From Clusia tigrina (lineage: Eukaryota; Arthropoda; Insecta; Diptera; Clusiidae): a DNA stretch of 64,000 bases. Where the stretch lies: contig OV050032.1 of the NCBI GenBank assembly GCA_920105625.2, forward strand, positions 92,488,542 through 92,552,541, written 5' to 3'. Positions 38,664 through 50,614 of the stretch are shown here, piece after piece. How positions within the stretch are numbered: the first letter of the stretch is position 1; every line of letters starts with the position of its first letter. Made by a program: the position numbers and the translations under genes. The notes beneath the pieces were generated by a model. The model was not told the DNA's origin. It was given only the letters and a program-made list of their open reading frames with translations, and made no database searches.

Positions 38664-39250
38664 GTGTTTGATTTGGGACTCAAGGGTAGCATAGCTTTGA
38701 GCGATATATTAGATTGGCAAGAGGCTCGAGTACTTTATAGTTACAAAATTTCAAGGTTTTATGACGCTCCAGTAAAAACTTACAAGCATTTGTATATTGC
38801 CAACTTTGATAGGTGTAGGACGTACCGTATACAAGTTAGGGCCGTTTGAAGTTTTATCAGTGTTTGATTTGGGACTCAAGGGTAGCATAGCTTTGAGCGA
38901 TAGCTTTAATTGGCAAGAGCATCGAGTACTTTATTGTTACAAAATTACTAGGTTTTATGACGCTCCAGTAAAAAGTTACAAGCATTTGTATGTTGCAAAC
39001 TTTGATAGGTGTAGGACATACCGTATAGAAGTTAGGGCCATTTGAAGTTTTCTCAGTGTTTGATTTGGGACTCAAGGGTAGCATAGCTTTGAGCGATAGA
39101 TTAAATTGGCAAGAGGCTCGAGTACCTTATTGTTACAAAATTTCAAGGTTTTCTGACGCTCCAGTAAAAACTTACAAGCATTTGTATGTTGCAAACTTTG
39201 ATAGGTGTAGGACGTACCGTATAGAAGTAAGGGCATTTGAAGTTTTATCA
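38076..39250 (+). repeat. 3-monomer tandem duplication (588 bp)
   Basis: The set gcgatatattagattgg, gcaagagcatcgagtac, gagtaccttattg at 38076-38663 is repeated at 38664-39250. Both copies have gggccg before the second monomer (gattgaag in the first, tttgaag in the second), a private change not seen in the other flank modules, which supports a direct local duplication. The second copy ends in the shortened junction and is 587 bp. Confidence 0.83.
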
Positions 39251-39641
39251 GTGTCTGATTTGGGACTCAAGGGTAGCATAGCTTTGAGCGATAGATTAAA
39301 TTGGCAAGAGGCTCGAGTACTTTATAGTTACAAAATTTCAAGGTTTTATGACGCTCCAGTAAAAACTTACAAGCATTTGTATGTTGCAAACTTTGATAGG
39401 TGTAGGATGTACCGTATAGAAGTAAGGGCATTTGAAGTTTTATCAGTGTCTGATTTGGGACTCAAGGGTAGCATAGCTTTGAGCGATAGCTTTAATTGGC
39501 AAGAGGCTCGATTAATTTATAGTTACAAAATTTCAAGGTTTCATGACGCTCCAGTAAAAACTTACAAGCATTTGTATATTGCAAACTTTGATAGGTGTAG
39601 GACGTACCGTATACAAGTTAGGGCCATTTGAAGTTTTATCA
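39056..39641 (+). repeat. Three monomers joined by two 195-bp junctions, leaving one frame open
   Basis: The first two monomers (39056-39250 and 39251-39445) are 195 bp because gaagttagggccatttgaag reads gaagtaagggcatttgaag. The missing base removes the usual TGA and keeps the next monomer in frame, so a 191-codon frame from 39056 to 39631 stays open, three times the normal length. Nothing suggests it is translated: it has no methionine context, and it arises directly from the deletion. I record it as a repeat variant and not as a gene. Confidence 0.85.
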
Positions 39642-41012
39642 GTGTTTGATTTGGGACTCAAGGGTAGCATAGCTTTGAGCGATAGATTAGATTGACAAGA
39701 GGCTCGAGTACTTTATTGTTACAAAATTTCAAGGTTTTATGACGCTCCAGTAAAAAGTTACAAGCATTTGTATGTTGCAAACTTTGATAGGTGTAGGGCG
39801 TACCGTATAGAAGTTAGGGCCATTTGAAGTTTTATCAGTGTTTGATTTGGGACTCAAGGGTAGCATAGCTTTGAGCGATAGATTAGATTGACAAGAGGCT
39901 CGAGTACTTTATTGTTACAAAATTTCAAGGTTTTATGACGCTCCAGTAAAAAGTTACAAGCATTTGTATGTTGCAAACTTTGATAGGTGTAGGACGTACC
40001 GTATAGAAGTAAGGGCATTTGAAGTTTTGTCAGTGTCTGATTTGGGACTCAAGGGTAGCATAGCTTTGAGCAATAGATTAAATTGGCAAGAGGCTCGAGT
40101 AATTTATTGTTACAAAATTTCAAGGTTTTGTGATGCTCCAGTAAAAAGTTACAAGCATTTGTATGTTGCAAACTTTGATAGGTGTAGGACGTACCGTATA
40201 GAAGTTAGGGCCATTTGAAGTTTTATAAGTGTTTGATTTGGGACTCAAGGGTAGCATAGCTTTGAGCGATAGCTTTAATTGGCAAGAGGCTCGATTAATT
40301 TATAGTTACAAAATTTCAAGGTTTCATGACGCTCCAGTAAAAACTTACAAGCACTTGTATGTTGCAAACTTTGATAGGTGTAGGACGTACTGTATAGAAG
40401 TTAGGGCCATTTGAAGTTTTATCAGTGTTTGATTTGGGACTCAAGGGTAGCATAGCTTTGAGCGATAGATTAGATTGGCAAGAGGCTCGAGTACTTTATT
40501 GTTACAAAATTTCAAGGTTTTATGACGCTCCAGTAAAAAGTTACAAGCATTTGTATATTGCAAACTTTGATAGGTGTAGGACGTACCGTATAGAAGTTAG
40601 GGCCATTTGAAGTTTTCTCAGTGTTTGATTTGGGACTCAAGGGTAGCATAGCTTTGAGCGATAGATTAGATTGGCAAGAGGCTCGAGTACTTTATAGTTA
40701 CAAAATTTCAAGGTTTTATGACGCTCCAGTAAAAACTTACAAGCATTTGTATATTGCAAACTTTGATAGGTGTAGGACGTACCGTATACAAGTTAGGGCC
40801 ATTTGAAGTTTTATAAGTGTTTGATTTGGGACTCAAGGGTAGCATAGCTTTGAGCGATAGATTAGATTGACAAGAGGCTCGAGTACTTTATTGTTACAAA
40901 ATTTCCAGGTTTTATGACGCTCCAGTAAAAAGTTACAAGCATTTGTATGTTGCAAACTTTGATAGGTGTAGGACGTACCGTATAGAAGTTAGGGCCATTT
41001 GAACTTTTCTCA

Positions 41013-43954
41013 GTGTTTGATTTGGGACTCAAGGGTAGCATAGCTTTGAGCGATAGATTAGATTGGCAAGAGGCTCAAGTACTTTATTGTTACAAAATTT
41101 CAAGGTTTTATGACGCTCCAGTAAAAACTTACAAGCATTTGTATGCTGCAAACTTTGATAGGTGTAGGACGTACCGTATAGAAGTTAGGGCCATTTGAAG
41201 TTTTCTCAGTGTTTGATTTGGGACTCAAGGGTAGCATAGCTTTGAGCGATAGATTAGATTGATAAGAGGCTCGAGTACTTTATTGTTACAAAATTTCAAG
41301 TTTTTGTGACGCTCCAGTAAAAACTTACAAGCATTTGTATGTTGCAAACTTTGATAGGTGTAGGATGTACCGTATAGAAGTTAGGGCCATTTGAAGTTTT
41401 CTCAGTGTTTGATTTGGGACTCAAGGGTAGCATAGCTTTGAGCGATAGATTAAATTGGCAAGAGGCTCCAGTACTTTATAGTTACAAAATTTCAAGGTTT
41501 TATGACGCTCCAGTAAAAAGTTACAAGCATTTGTATATTGCAAAATTTCATACGTGTAGGACGTACCGTATAGAAGTTAGGGCCATTTGAAGTTTTATCA
41601 GCGTTTGATTTGGGACTCAAGGGTAGCATAGCTTTGAGCGATAGATTAGATTGGCAAGAGGCTCGAGTACTTTATTATTACAAAATTTCAAGGTTTTATG
41701 ACGCTCCAGTAAAAACTTACAAGCATTTGTATGTTGCAAACTTTGATAGGTGAAGGACGTACCGTATAGAAGTTAGGGCCATTTGAAGTTTTCTTAGTGT
41801 TTGATTTGGGAATCAAGGGTAGCATAGCTTTGAGCGATAGCTTTAATTGGCAAGAGGCTCGAGTACTTTATTGTTACAAAATTACAAGGTTTTATGACGA
41901 TCCAGTAAAAACTTACAAGCATTTGTATGTTGCAAACTTTAATAGGTGTAGGACGTACCGTATAGAAGTTAGGGCCATTTGAAGTTTTCTCAGTGTTTGA
42001 TTTGGGACTCAAGGGTAGCATAGCTTTGAGCGATAGATTAAATTGACAAGAGGCTCGAGTACTTTATTGTTACAAAATTTCCAGGTTTTATGACGCTCCA
42101 GTAAAAAGTTACAAGCATTTGTATGTTGCAAACTTTGATAGGTGTAGGACGTACCGTATAGAAGTTAGGGCCATTTGAAGTTTTCTCAGTGTTTGATTTG
42201 GGACTCAAGGGTAGCATAGCTTTGAGCGATAGATTAGATTGGCAAGAGGCTCAAGTACTTTATTGTTACAAAATTTCAAGGTTTTATGACGCTCCAGTAA
42301 AAACTTACAAGCATTTGTATGCTGCAAACTTTGATAGGTGTAGGACGTACCGTATAGAAGTTAGGGCCATTTGAAGTTTTATCAGTGTTTGATTTGGGAC
42401 TCAAGGGTAGCATAGCTTTGAGCGATAGATTAGATTGATAAGAGGCTCGAGTACTTTATTGTTACAAAATTTCAAGTTTTTGTGACGCTCCAGTAAAAAC
42501 TTACAAGCATTTGTATGTTGCAAACTTTGATAGGTGTAGGATGTACCGTATAGAAGTTAGGGCCATTTGAAGTTTTCTCAGTGTTTGATTTGGGACTCAA
42601 GGGTAGCATAGCTTTGAGCGATAGATTAAATTGGCAAGAGGCTCGAGTACTTTATAGTTACAAAATTTCAAGGTTTTATGACGCTCCAGTAAAAAGTTAC
42701 AAGCATTTGTATATTGCAAACTTTCATACGTGTAGGACGTACCGTATAGAAGTTAGGGCCATTTGAAGTTTTATCAGCGTTTGATTTGGGACTCAAGGGT
42801 AGCATAGCTTTGAGCGATAGATTAGATTGACAAGAGGCTCGAGTACTTTATTGTTACAAAATTTCAAGGTTTTATGACGCTCCAGTAAAAATTTACAAGC
42901 ATTTGTATGTTGCAAACTTTGATAGGTGTAGGACGTACCGTATAGAAGTTAGGGCCATTTGAAGTTTTCTCAGTGTTTGATTTGGGGCTCAAGGGTAGCA
43001 TAGCTTTGAGCGATAGATTAGATTGACAAGAGGCTCGAGTACTTTATTGTTACAAAATTTCAAGGTTTTATGACGCTCCAGTAAAAAGTTACAATCATTT
43101 GTATGTTGCAAACTTTGATAGGTGTAGGACGTACCGTATACAAGTTAGGGCCATTTGAAGTTTTATCAGTGTTTGATTTGGGACTCAAGGGTAGCATAGC
43201 TTTGAGCGATAGCTTAAATTGGCAAGAGGCTCGAGTACTTTATTATTACAAAATTTCAAGGTTTTATGACGCTCCAGTAAAAACTTACAAGCATTTGTAT
43301 GTTGCAAACTTTGATAGGTGAAGGACGTACCGTATAGAAGTTAGGGCCATTTGAAGTTTTCTTAGTGTTTGATTTGGGAATCAAGGGTAGCATAGCTTTG
43401 AGCGATAGCTTTAATTGGCAAGAGGCTCGAGTACTTTATTGTTACAAAATTACAAGGTTTTATGACGATCCAGTAAAAACTTACAAGCATTTGTATGTTG
43501 CAAACTTTAATAGGTGTAGGACGTACCGTATAGAAGTTAGGGCCATTTGAAGTTTTCTCAGTGTTTGATTTGGGACTCAAGGGTAGCATAGCTTTGAGCG
43601 ATAGATTAAATTGGCAAGAGGCTCGAGTACTTTATTGTTACAAAATTTCAAGGTTTTATATAAAGCTCCAGTAAAAAGTTACAAGCATTTGTATGTTGCA
43701 AACTTTGATAGGTGTAGGACGTACCGTATAGAAGTTAGGGCCATTTGAAGTTTTCTCAGTGTTTGATTTGGGACTCAAGGGTAGCATAGCTTAGAGCGAT
43801 AGATTAGATTGGCAAGAGGCTCGAGTACTTTATTGTTACAAAATTTCAAGGTTTTATGACGCTCCAGTAAAAACTTACAAGCATTTGTATGTTGCAAACT
43901 TTGATAGGTGTAGGACGTACCGTATAGAAGTTAGGGCCATTTGAAGTTTTCTCA
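41013..43954 (+). repeat. Local 6-mer and 8-mer duplications
   Basis: The run at 41013 (ggctcaagtac with tgctgcaaac), 41209 (gattgataag with caagtttttgtg), 41405 (ttcatacgtgtagg) and 41601 (gcgtttgattt) returns at 42189, 42385, 42581 and 42777, an offset of 1176 bp or six monomers. The gggaatcaaggg monomer with gacgatccag returns at 41797 and 43365, 1568 bp or eight monomers apart. The two different offsets mean that two extra monomers were added between the markers in the second copy. Confidence 0.8.
43561..43758 (+). repeat. 198-bp monomer (2-bp gain)
   Basis: It reads ggttttatataaagctcc where other monomers read ggttttatgacgctcc, near 43652-43669. This is a private change that by chance creates a TATA-like string. 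Confidence 0.88.
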
Positions 43955-44150
43955 GTGTTTGATTTGGGACTCAAGGGAAGCATAGCTTTGAGCGATAGAT
44001 TAAATTGGCAAGAGGCCCGAGTACTTTATTGTTACAAAATTTCAAGGTTTTGTGACGCTCCAGTAAAAAGTTACAAGCATTTGTATGTTGCAAACTTTGA
44101 TAGGTGTAGGACGTACCGTATAGAAGTTAGGGCCATTTGAAGTTTTCTCA

Positions 44151-45130
44151 GTGTTTGGTTTGGGACTCAAGGGTAGCATAGCTTTGAACGATAGATTAGA
44201 TTGGCAAGAGGCTCGAGTACTTTATTGTTACAAAATTTGAAGGTTTTCTGACGCTCCAGTAAAAACTTACAAGCATTTGTATGTTGCAAACTTTGATAGG
44301 TGTAGGACGTACCGTATAGAAGTTAGGGCCATTTGAAGTTTTCTCAGTGTTTGATTTGGGACTCAAGGGTAGCATAGGTTTGAGCTATAGATTAAATTGA
44401 CAAGAGGTTCAAGTACTTTATTGTTACAAAATTTCAAGGTTTTATGACGCTCCAGTAAAAAGTTACAAGCATTTGTATATTGCAAACTTTGATAGGTGTA
44501 GGACGTACCGTATAGAAGTTAGGGCCATTTGAAGTTTTCTCAGTGTTTGATTTGGGACTCAAGGGTAGCATAGCTTTGAGCGATATATTAGATTGGCAAG
44601 AGGCTCGAGTACTTTATAGTTACAAAATTTCAAGGTTTTATGACGCTCCAGTAAAAACTTACAAGCATTTGTATATTGCCAACTTTGATAGGTGTAGGAC
44701 GTACCGTATACAAGTTAGGGCCATTTGAAGTTTTATCAGTGTTTGATTTGGGACTCAAGGGTAGCATAGCTTTGAGCGATAGCTTTAATTGGCAAGAGCA
44801 TCGAGTACTTTATTGTTACAAAATTACTAGGTTTTATGACGCTCCAGTAAAAAGTTACAAGCATTTGTATGTTGCAAACTTTGATAGGTGTAGGACATAC
44901 CGTATAGAAGTTAGGGCCATTTGAAGTTTTCTCAGTGTTTGATTTGGGACTCAAGGGTAGCATAGCTTTGAGCGATAGATTAAATTGGCAAGAGGCTCGA
45001 GTACCTTATTGTTACAAAATTTCAAGGTTTTCTGAAGCTCCAGTAAAAAGTTTCAAGCATTTGTATATTGCAAACTTTGATAGGTGTAGGATGTACCGTA
45101 TAGAAGTTAGTGCCATTTGAAGTTTTCTCA
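44151..45130 (+). repeat. Flank module, third copy
   Basis: The marks at 44151 (gtgtttggtttggg), 44347 (gtttgagctatag), 44543 (gcgatatattag) and 44739 (gagcatcgag) are in the standard order. It is preceded at 43955 by the aagggaagcatag and gaggcccgag monomer, as in the 9-mer copies. The fifth monomer (44935) has gagtaccttattg and ends in the ttagtgccatttg junction seen in the left flank. Confidence 0.85.
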
Positions 45131-46698
45131 GTGTTTGATTTGGGACTCAAGGGCAGCATAGCTTTGAGCGATAGATTAAATTGGCAAGAGGCCCGAGTTT
45201 TTTATTGTTAGAATATTTCAAGGTTTTGTGACGCTCCAGTAAAAAGTTACAAGCATTTGTATGTTGCAAACTTTGATAGGTGTAGGACGTACCGTATAGA
45301 TGTTAGGGCCATTTGAAATTTTCTCAGTGTTTGATTTGGGACTCAAGGGTAGCATAGCTTTGAGCGATAGATTAGATTGGCAAGAGGCTCGAGTACTTTA
45401 TTGTTACAAAATTTCAAGGTTTTCTGACGCTCCAATAAAAACTTACAAGCATTTGTATGTTGCAAACTTTGATAGGTGTAGGACGTACCGTATAGAAGTT
45501 AGGGCCATTTGAAGTTTTATCAGTGTCTGATTTGGGACTCAAGGGTAGCATAGTTTTGAGCGATAGATTAAATTGGCAAGAGGCTCGAGTAATTTATTGT
45601 TACAAAATTTCAAGGTTTTGTGACGCTCCAGTAAAAAGTTACAAGCATTTGTATGTTGCAAACTTTGATAGGTGTAGGACGTACCGTATAGAAGTTAGGG
45701 CCATTTGAAGTTTTCTCAGTGTTTGATTTGGGACTCAAGGGTAGCATAGCTTTGAGCGATAGATTAAATTGGCAAGAGGCTCGAGTACTTTATTGTTACA
45801 AAATTTCAAGGTTTTGTGACGCTCCAGTAAAAAGTTACAAGCATTTGTATGTTGCAAACTTTGATAGGTGTAGGACGTACCGTATAGAAGTTAGGGCCAT
45901 TTGAAGTTTTATAAGTGTTTGATTTGGGACTCAAGGGTAGCATAGCTTTGAGCGATAGCTTTAATTGGCAAGAGGCTCGATTAATTTATAGTTACAAAAT
46001 TTCAAGGTTTCATGACGTTCCAGTAAAAACTTACAAGCACTTGTATGTTGCAAACTTTGATAGGTGTAGGACGTACCGTATAGAAGTTAGGGCCATTTTA
46101 AGTTTTATCAGTGTTTGATTTGGGACTCAAGGGTAGCATAGCTTTGAGCGATAGATTAGATTGGCAAGAGGCTCGAGTACTTTATTGTTACAAAATTTCA
46201 AGGTTTTATGACGCTCCAGTAAAAAGTTACAAGCATTTGTATATTGCAAACTTTGATAGGTGTAGGACGTACCGTATAGAAATTAGGGCCATTTGAAGTT
46301 TTCTCAGTGTTTGATTTGGGACTCAAGGGTAGCATAGCTTTGAGCGATAGATTAGATTGGCAAGAGGCTCGAGTACTTTATAGTTACAAAATTTCAAGGT
46401 TTTATGACGGTCCAGTAAAAACTTACAAGCATTTGTATATTGCAAACTTTGATAGGTGTAGGACGTACCGTATACAAGTTAGGGCCATTTGAAGTTTTAT
46501 CAGTGTTTGATTTGGGACTCAAGGGTAGCATAGCTTTGAGCGATAGATTAGATTGACAAGAGGCTCGAGTACTTTATTGTTACAAAATTTCCAGGTTTTA
46601 TGACGCTCCAGTAAAAAGTTACAAGCATTTGTATGTTGCAAACTTTGATAGGTGTAGGACGTACCGTATAGAAGTTAGGGCCATTTGAAGTTTTCTCA
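45131..46698 (+). repeat. Right-flank monomers between the third flank module and the 9-mer HOR
   Basis: Eight monomers. The first three resemble the left-flank 10-mer: cccgag with ttagaatatttc at 45131, gattagattgg with ttttctgacg at 45327, and gtgtctgatttggg with catagttttgagcg at 45523. From 45915 the run gctttaattgg with ttcatgacgttcc, then gattagattgg twice, then gattgacaag with aaatttccagg, is the same as at 62361. Confidence 0.72.
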
Positions 46699-48461
46699 GT
46701 GTGTGATTTGGGACTCAAGGGTAGCATAGCTTTGAGCGATAGATTAGATTGGCAAGAGGCTCAAGTACTTTATTGTTACAAAATTTCAAGGTTTTATGAC
46801 GCTCCAGTAAAAACTTACAAGCATTTGTATGTTGCAAACTTTGATAGGTGTAGGACGTACCGTATAGAAGTTAGGGCTATTTGAAGTTTTCTCAGTGTTT
46901 GATTTGGGACTCAAGGGTAGCATAGCTTTGAGCGATAGATTAGATTGGCAAGAGGCTCGAGTACTTTATTGTTACAAAATTTCAAGGTTTTATGACGCTC
47001 CAGTAAAAACTTACAAGCATTTGTATGTTGCAAACTTTGATAGGTGTAGGACGTACCGTATAGAAGTTAGGGCCATTTGAACTTTTCTCAGTGTTTGATT
47101 TGGGACTCAAGGGAAGCATAGCTTTGAGCGATAGATTAAATTGGCAAGAGGCCCGAGTACTTTATTGTTACAAAATTTCAAGGTTTTGTGACGCTCCAGT
47201 AAAAAGTTACAAGCATTTGTATGTTGCAAACTTTGATAGGTGTAGGACGTACCGTATAGAAGTTAGGGCCATTTGAAGTTTTCTCAGTGTTTGGTTTGGG
47301 ACTCAAGGGTAGCATAGCTTTGAGCGATAGATTAGATTGGCAAGAGGCTCGAGTACTTTATTGTTACAAAATTTCAAGGTTTTCTGACGCTCCAGTAAAA
47401 ACTTACAAGCATTTGTATGTTGCAAACTTTGATAGGTGTAGGACGTACCGTATAGAAGTTAGGGCCATTTGAAGTTTTCTCAGTGTTTGATTTGGGACTC
47501 AAGGGTAGCATAGGTTTGAGCTATAGATTAAATTGACAAGAGGTTCAAGTACTTTATTGTTACAAAATTTCAAGGTTTTATGACGCTCCAGTAAAAAGTT
47601 ACAAGCATTTGTATATTGCAAACTTTGATAGGTGTAGGACGTACCGTATAGAAGTTAGGGCCATTTGAAGTTTTCTCAGTGTTTGATTTGGGACTCAAGG
47701 GTAGCATAGCTTTGAGCGATATATTAGATTGGCAAGAGGCTCGAGTACTTTATAGTTACAAAATTTCAAGGTTTTATGACGCTCCAGTAAAAACTTACAA
47801 GCATTTGTATATTGCCAACTTTGATAGGTGTAGGACGTACCGTATACAAGTTAGGGCCATTCGAAGTTTTATCAGTGTTTGATTTGGGACTCAAGGGTAG
47901 CATAGCTTTGAGCGATAGCTTTAATTGGCAAGAGCATCGAGTACTTTATTGTTACAAAATTACTAGGTTTTATGACGCTCCAGTAAAAAGTTACAAGCAT
48001 TTGTATGTTGCAAACTTTGATAGGTGTAGGACATACCGTATAGAAGTTAGGGCCATTTGAACTTTTCTCAGTGTTTGATTTGGGACTCAAGGGTAGCATA
48101 GCTTTGAGCGATAGATTAAATTGGCAAGAGGCTCGAGTACCTTATTGTTACAAAATTTCAAGGTTTTCTGACGCTCCAGTAAAAACTTACAAGCATTTGT
48201 ATGTTGCAAACTTTGATAGGTGTAGGACGTACCGTATAGAAGTAAGGGCATTTGAAGTTTTATCAGTGTCTGATTTGGGACTCAAGGGTAGCATAGCTTT
48301 GAGCGACAGATTAAATTGGCAAGAGGCTCGAGTACTTTATAGTTACAAAATTTCAAGGTTTTATGACGCTCCAGTAAAAACTTACAAGCATTTGTATGTT
48401 GCAAACTTTGATAGGTGTAGGACGTACCGTATAGAAGTTAGGGCCATTTGAAGTTTTCTCA
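46699..48461 (+). repeat. 9-monomer HOR, copy 1 (1763 bp)
   Basis: Order: ggctcaagtac (46699), plain gattagattgg (46895), aagggaagcatag with cccgag (47091), the flank module (47287, 47483, 47679, 47875), gagtaccttattg (48071) and gtgtctgatttggg (48266). Shared private marks with the next copy include agggctatttgaag after the first monomer, gaacttttctcag before the third, and gccattcgaag before the gagcatcgag monomer. Confidence 0.88.
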
Positions 48462-50223
48462 GTGTTTGATTTGGGACTCAAGGGTAGCATAGCTTTGAGC
48501 GATAGATTAGATTGGCAAGAGGCTCAAGTACTTTATTGTTACAAAATTTCAAGGTTTTATGACGCTCCAGTAAAAACTTACAAGCATTTGTATGTTGCAA
48601 ACTTTGATAGGTGTAGGACGTACCGTATAGAAGTTAGGGCTATTTGAAGTTTTCTCAGTGTTTGATTTGGGACTCAAGGGTAGCATAGCTTTGAGCGATA
48701 GATTAGATTGGCAAGAGGCTCGAGTACTTTATTGTTACAAAATTTCAAGGTTTTATGACGCTCCAGTAAAAACTTACAAGCATTTGTATGTTGCAAACTT
48801 TGATAGGTGTAGGACGTACCGTATAGAAGTTAGGGCCATTTGAACTTTTCTCAGTGTTTGATTTGGACTCAAGGGAAGCATAGCTTTGAGCGATAGATTA
48901 AATTGGCAAGAGGCCCGAGTACTTTATTGTTACAAAATTTCAAGGTTTTGTGACGCTCCAGTAAAAAGTTACAAGCATTTGTATGTTGCAAACTTTGATA
49001 GGTGTAGGACGTACCGTATAGAAGTTAGGGCCATTTGAAGTTTTCTCAGTGTTTGGTTTGGGACTCAAGGGTAGCATAGCTTTGAGCGATAGATTAGATT
49101 GGCAAGAGGCTCGAGTACTTTATTGTTACAAAATTTCAAGGTTTTCTGACGCTCCAGTAAAAACTTACAAGCATTTGTATGTAGCAAACTTTGATAGGTG
49201 TAGGACGTACCGTATAGAAGTTAGGGCCATTTGAAGTTTTCTCAGTGTTTGATTTGGGACTCAAGGGTAGCATAGGTTTGAGCTATAGATTAAATTGACA
49301 AGAGGTTCAAGTACTTTATTGTTACAAAATTTCAAGGTTTTATGACGCTCCAGTAAAAAGTTACAAGCATTTGTATATTGCAAACTTTGATAGGTGTAGG
49401 ACGTACCGTATAGAAGTTAGGGCCATTTGAAGTTTTCTCAGTGTTTGATTTGGGACTCAAGGGTAGCATAGCTTTGAGCGATATATTAGATTGGCAAGAG
49501 GCTCGAGTACTTTATAGTTACAAAATTTCAAGGTTTTATGACGCTCCAGTAAAAACTTACAAGCATTTGTATATTGCCAACTTTGATAGGTGTAGGACGT
49601 ACCGTATACAAGTTAGGGCCATTCGAAGTTTTATCAGTGTTTGATTTGGGACTCAAGGGTAGCATAGCTTTGAGCGATAGCTTTAATTGGCAAGAGCATC
49701 GAGTACTTTATTGTTACAAAATTACTAGGTTTTATGACGCTCCAGTAAAAAGTTACAAGCATTTGTATGTTGCAAACTGTGATAGGTGTAGGACATACCG
49801 TATAGAAGTTAGGGCCATTTGAACTTTTCTCAGTGTTTGATTTGGGACTCAAGGGTAGCATAGCTTTGAGCGATAGATTAAATTGGCAAGAGGCTCGAGT
49901 ACCTTATTGTTACAAAATTTCAAGGTTTTCTGACGCTCCAGTAAAAACTTACAAGCATTTGTATGTTGCAAACTTTGATAGGTGTAGGACGTACCGTATA
50001 GAAGTAAGGGCATTTGAAGTTTTATCAGTGTCTGATTTGGGACTCAAGGGTAGCATAGCTTTGAGCGACAGATTAAATTGGCAAGAGGCTCGAGTACTTT
50101 ATAGTTACAAAATTTCAAGGTTTTATGACGCTCCAGTAAAAACTTACAAGCATTTGTATGTTGCAAACTTTGATAGGTGTAGGACGTACCGTATAGAAGT
50201 TAGGGCCATTTGAAGTTTTCTCA
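48462..50223 (+). repeat. 9-monomer HOR, copy 2 (1762 bp)
   Basis: A tandem repeat of 46699-48461 with the same order and private marks. It has an extra one-base deletion (gtttgatttggactc at 48854, making a 195-bp monomer) and a few substitutions, such as gcaaactgtgatagg near 49774. The run ends where a gattgataag monomer begins at 50224. Confidence 0.88.
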
Positions 50224-50614
50224 GTGTTTGATTTGGGACTCAAGGGTAGCATAGCTTTGAGCGATAGATTAGATTGATAAGAGGCTCGAGTACTTTATTG
50301 TTAAAAAATTTCAAGGTTTTCTGTCGATCCAGTAAAAACTTACAAGCATTTGTATGTTGCAAACTTTGATAGGTGTAGGACGTACCGTATAGAAGTAAAG
50401 GCATTTGAAGTTTTATCAGTGTCTGATTTGGGACTCAAGGGTAGCATAGCTTTGAGCGATAGATCAAATTGGCAAGAGGCTCGAGTAATTTATTGTTACA
50501 AAATTTCAAGGTTTTGTGACGCTCCAGTAAAAAGTTACAAGCATTTGTATGTTGCAAACTTTGATAGGTGTAGGACGTACCGTATAGAAGTTAGGGCCAT
50601 TTGAAGTTTTCTCA
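50224..50614 (+). repeat. Two monomers between the 9-mer and 12-mer HORs
   Basis: The monomer at 50224 has gattgataagagg, gttaaaaaatttc and ctgtcgatcc and ends in a shortened junction (gaagtaaaggcatttg). The one at 50419 is a gtgtctgatttggg type with a private gatagatcaaattgg. The same pair of types recurs at 51987/52182 and 54338/54533, so this is the tail of an incomplete 12-mer copy. Confidence 0.75.

Larger units (their letters stand above)
35528..41012 (+). repeat. Right flank, irregular part with flank modules
   Basis: It contains a degraded flank module start (35724), a full flank module (37684), a 3-monomer duplication (38076-39250), a run of 195-bp junction monomers (39056-39445) and a series beginning with gctttaattggcaagaggctcgatt at 40229. 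A monomer with gggaatcaaggg at 37096 resembles the later ones at 41797 and 43365. Some gtgtctgatttggg monomers here carry the one-base-shorter upstream junction that the core versions lack. Confidence 0.7.

Noticed and set aside
43651..43670. TATA-box-like string tttatataaag
   Set aside because: It comes from a private 2-bp gain in one monomer with no promoter or gene context.
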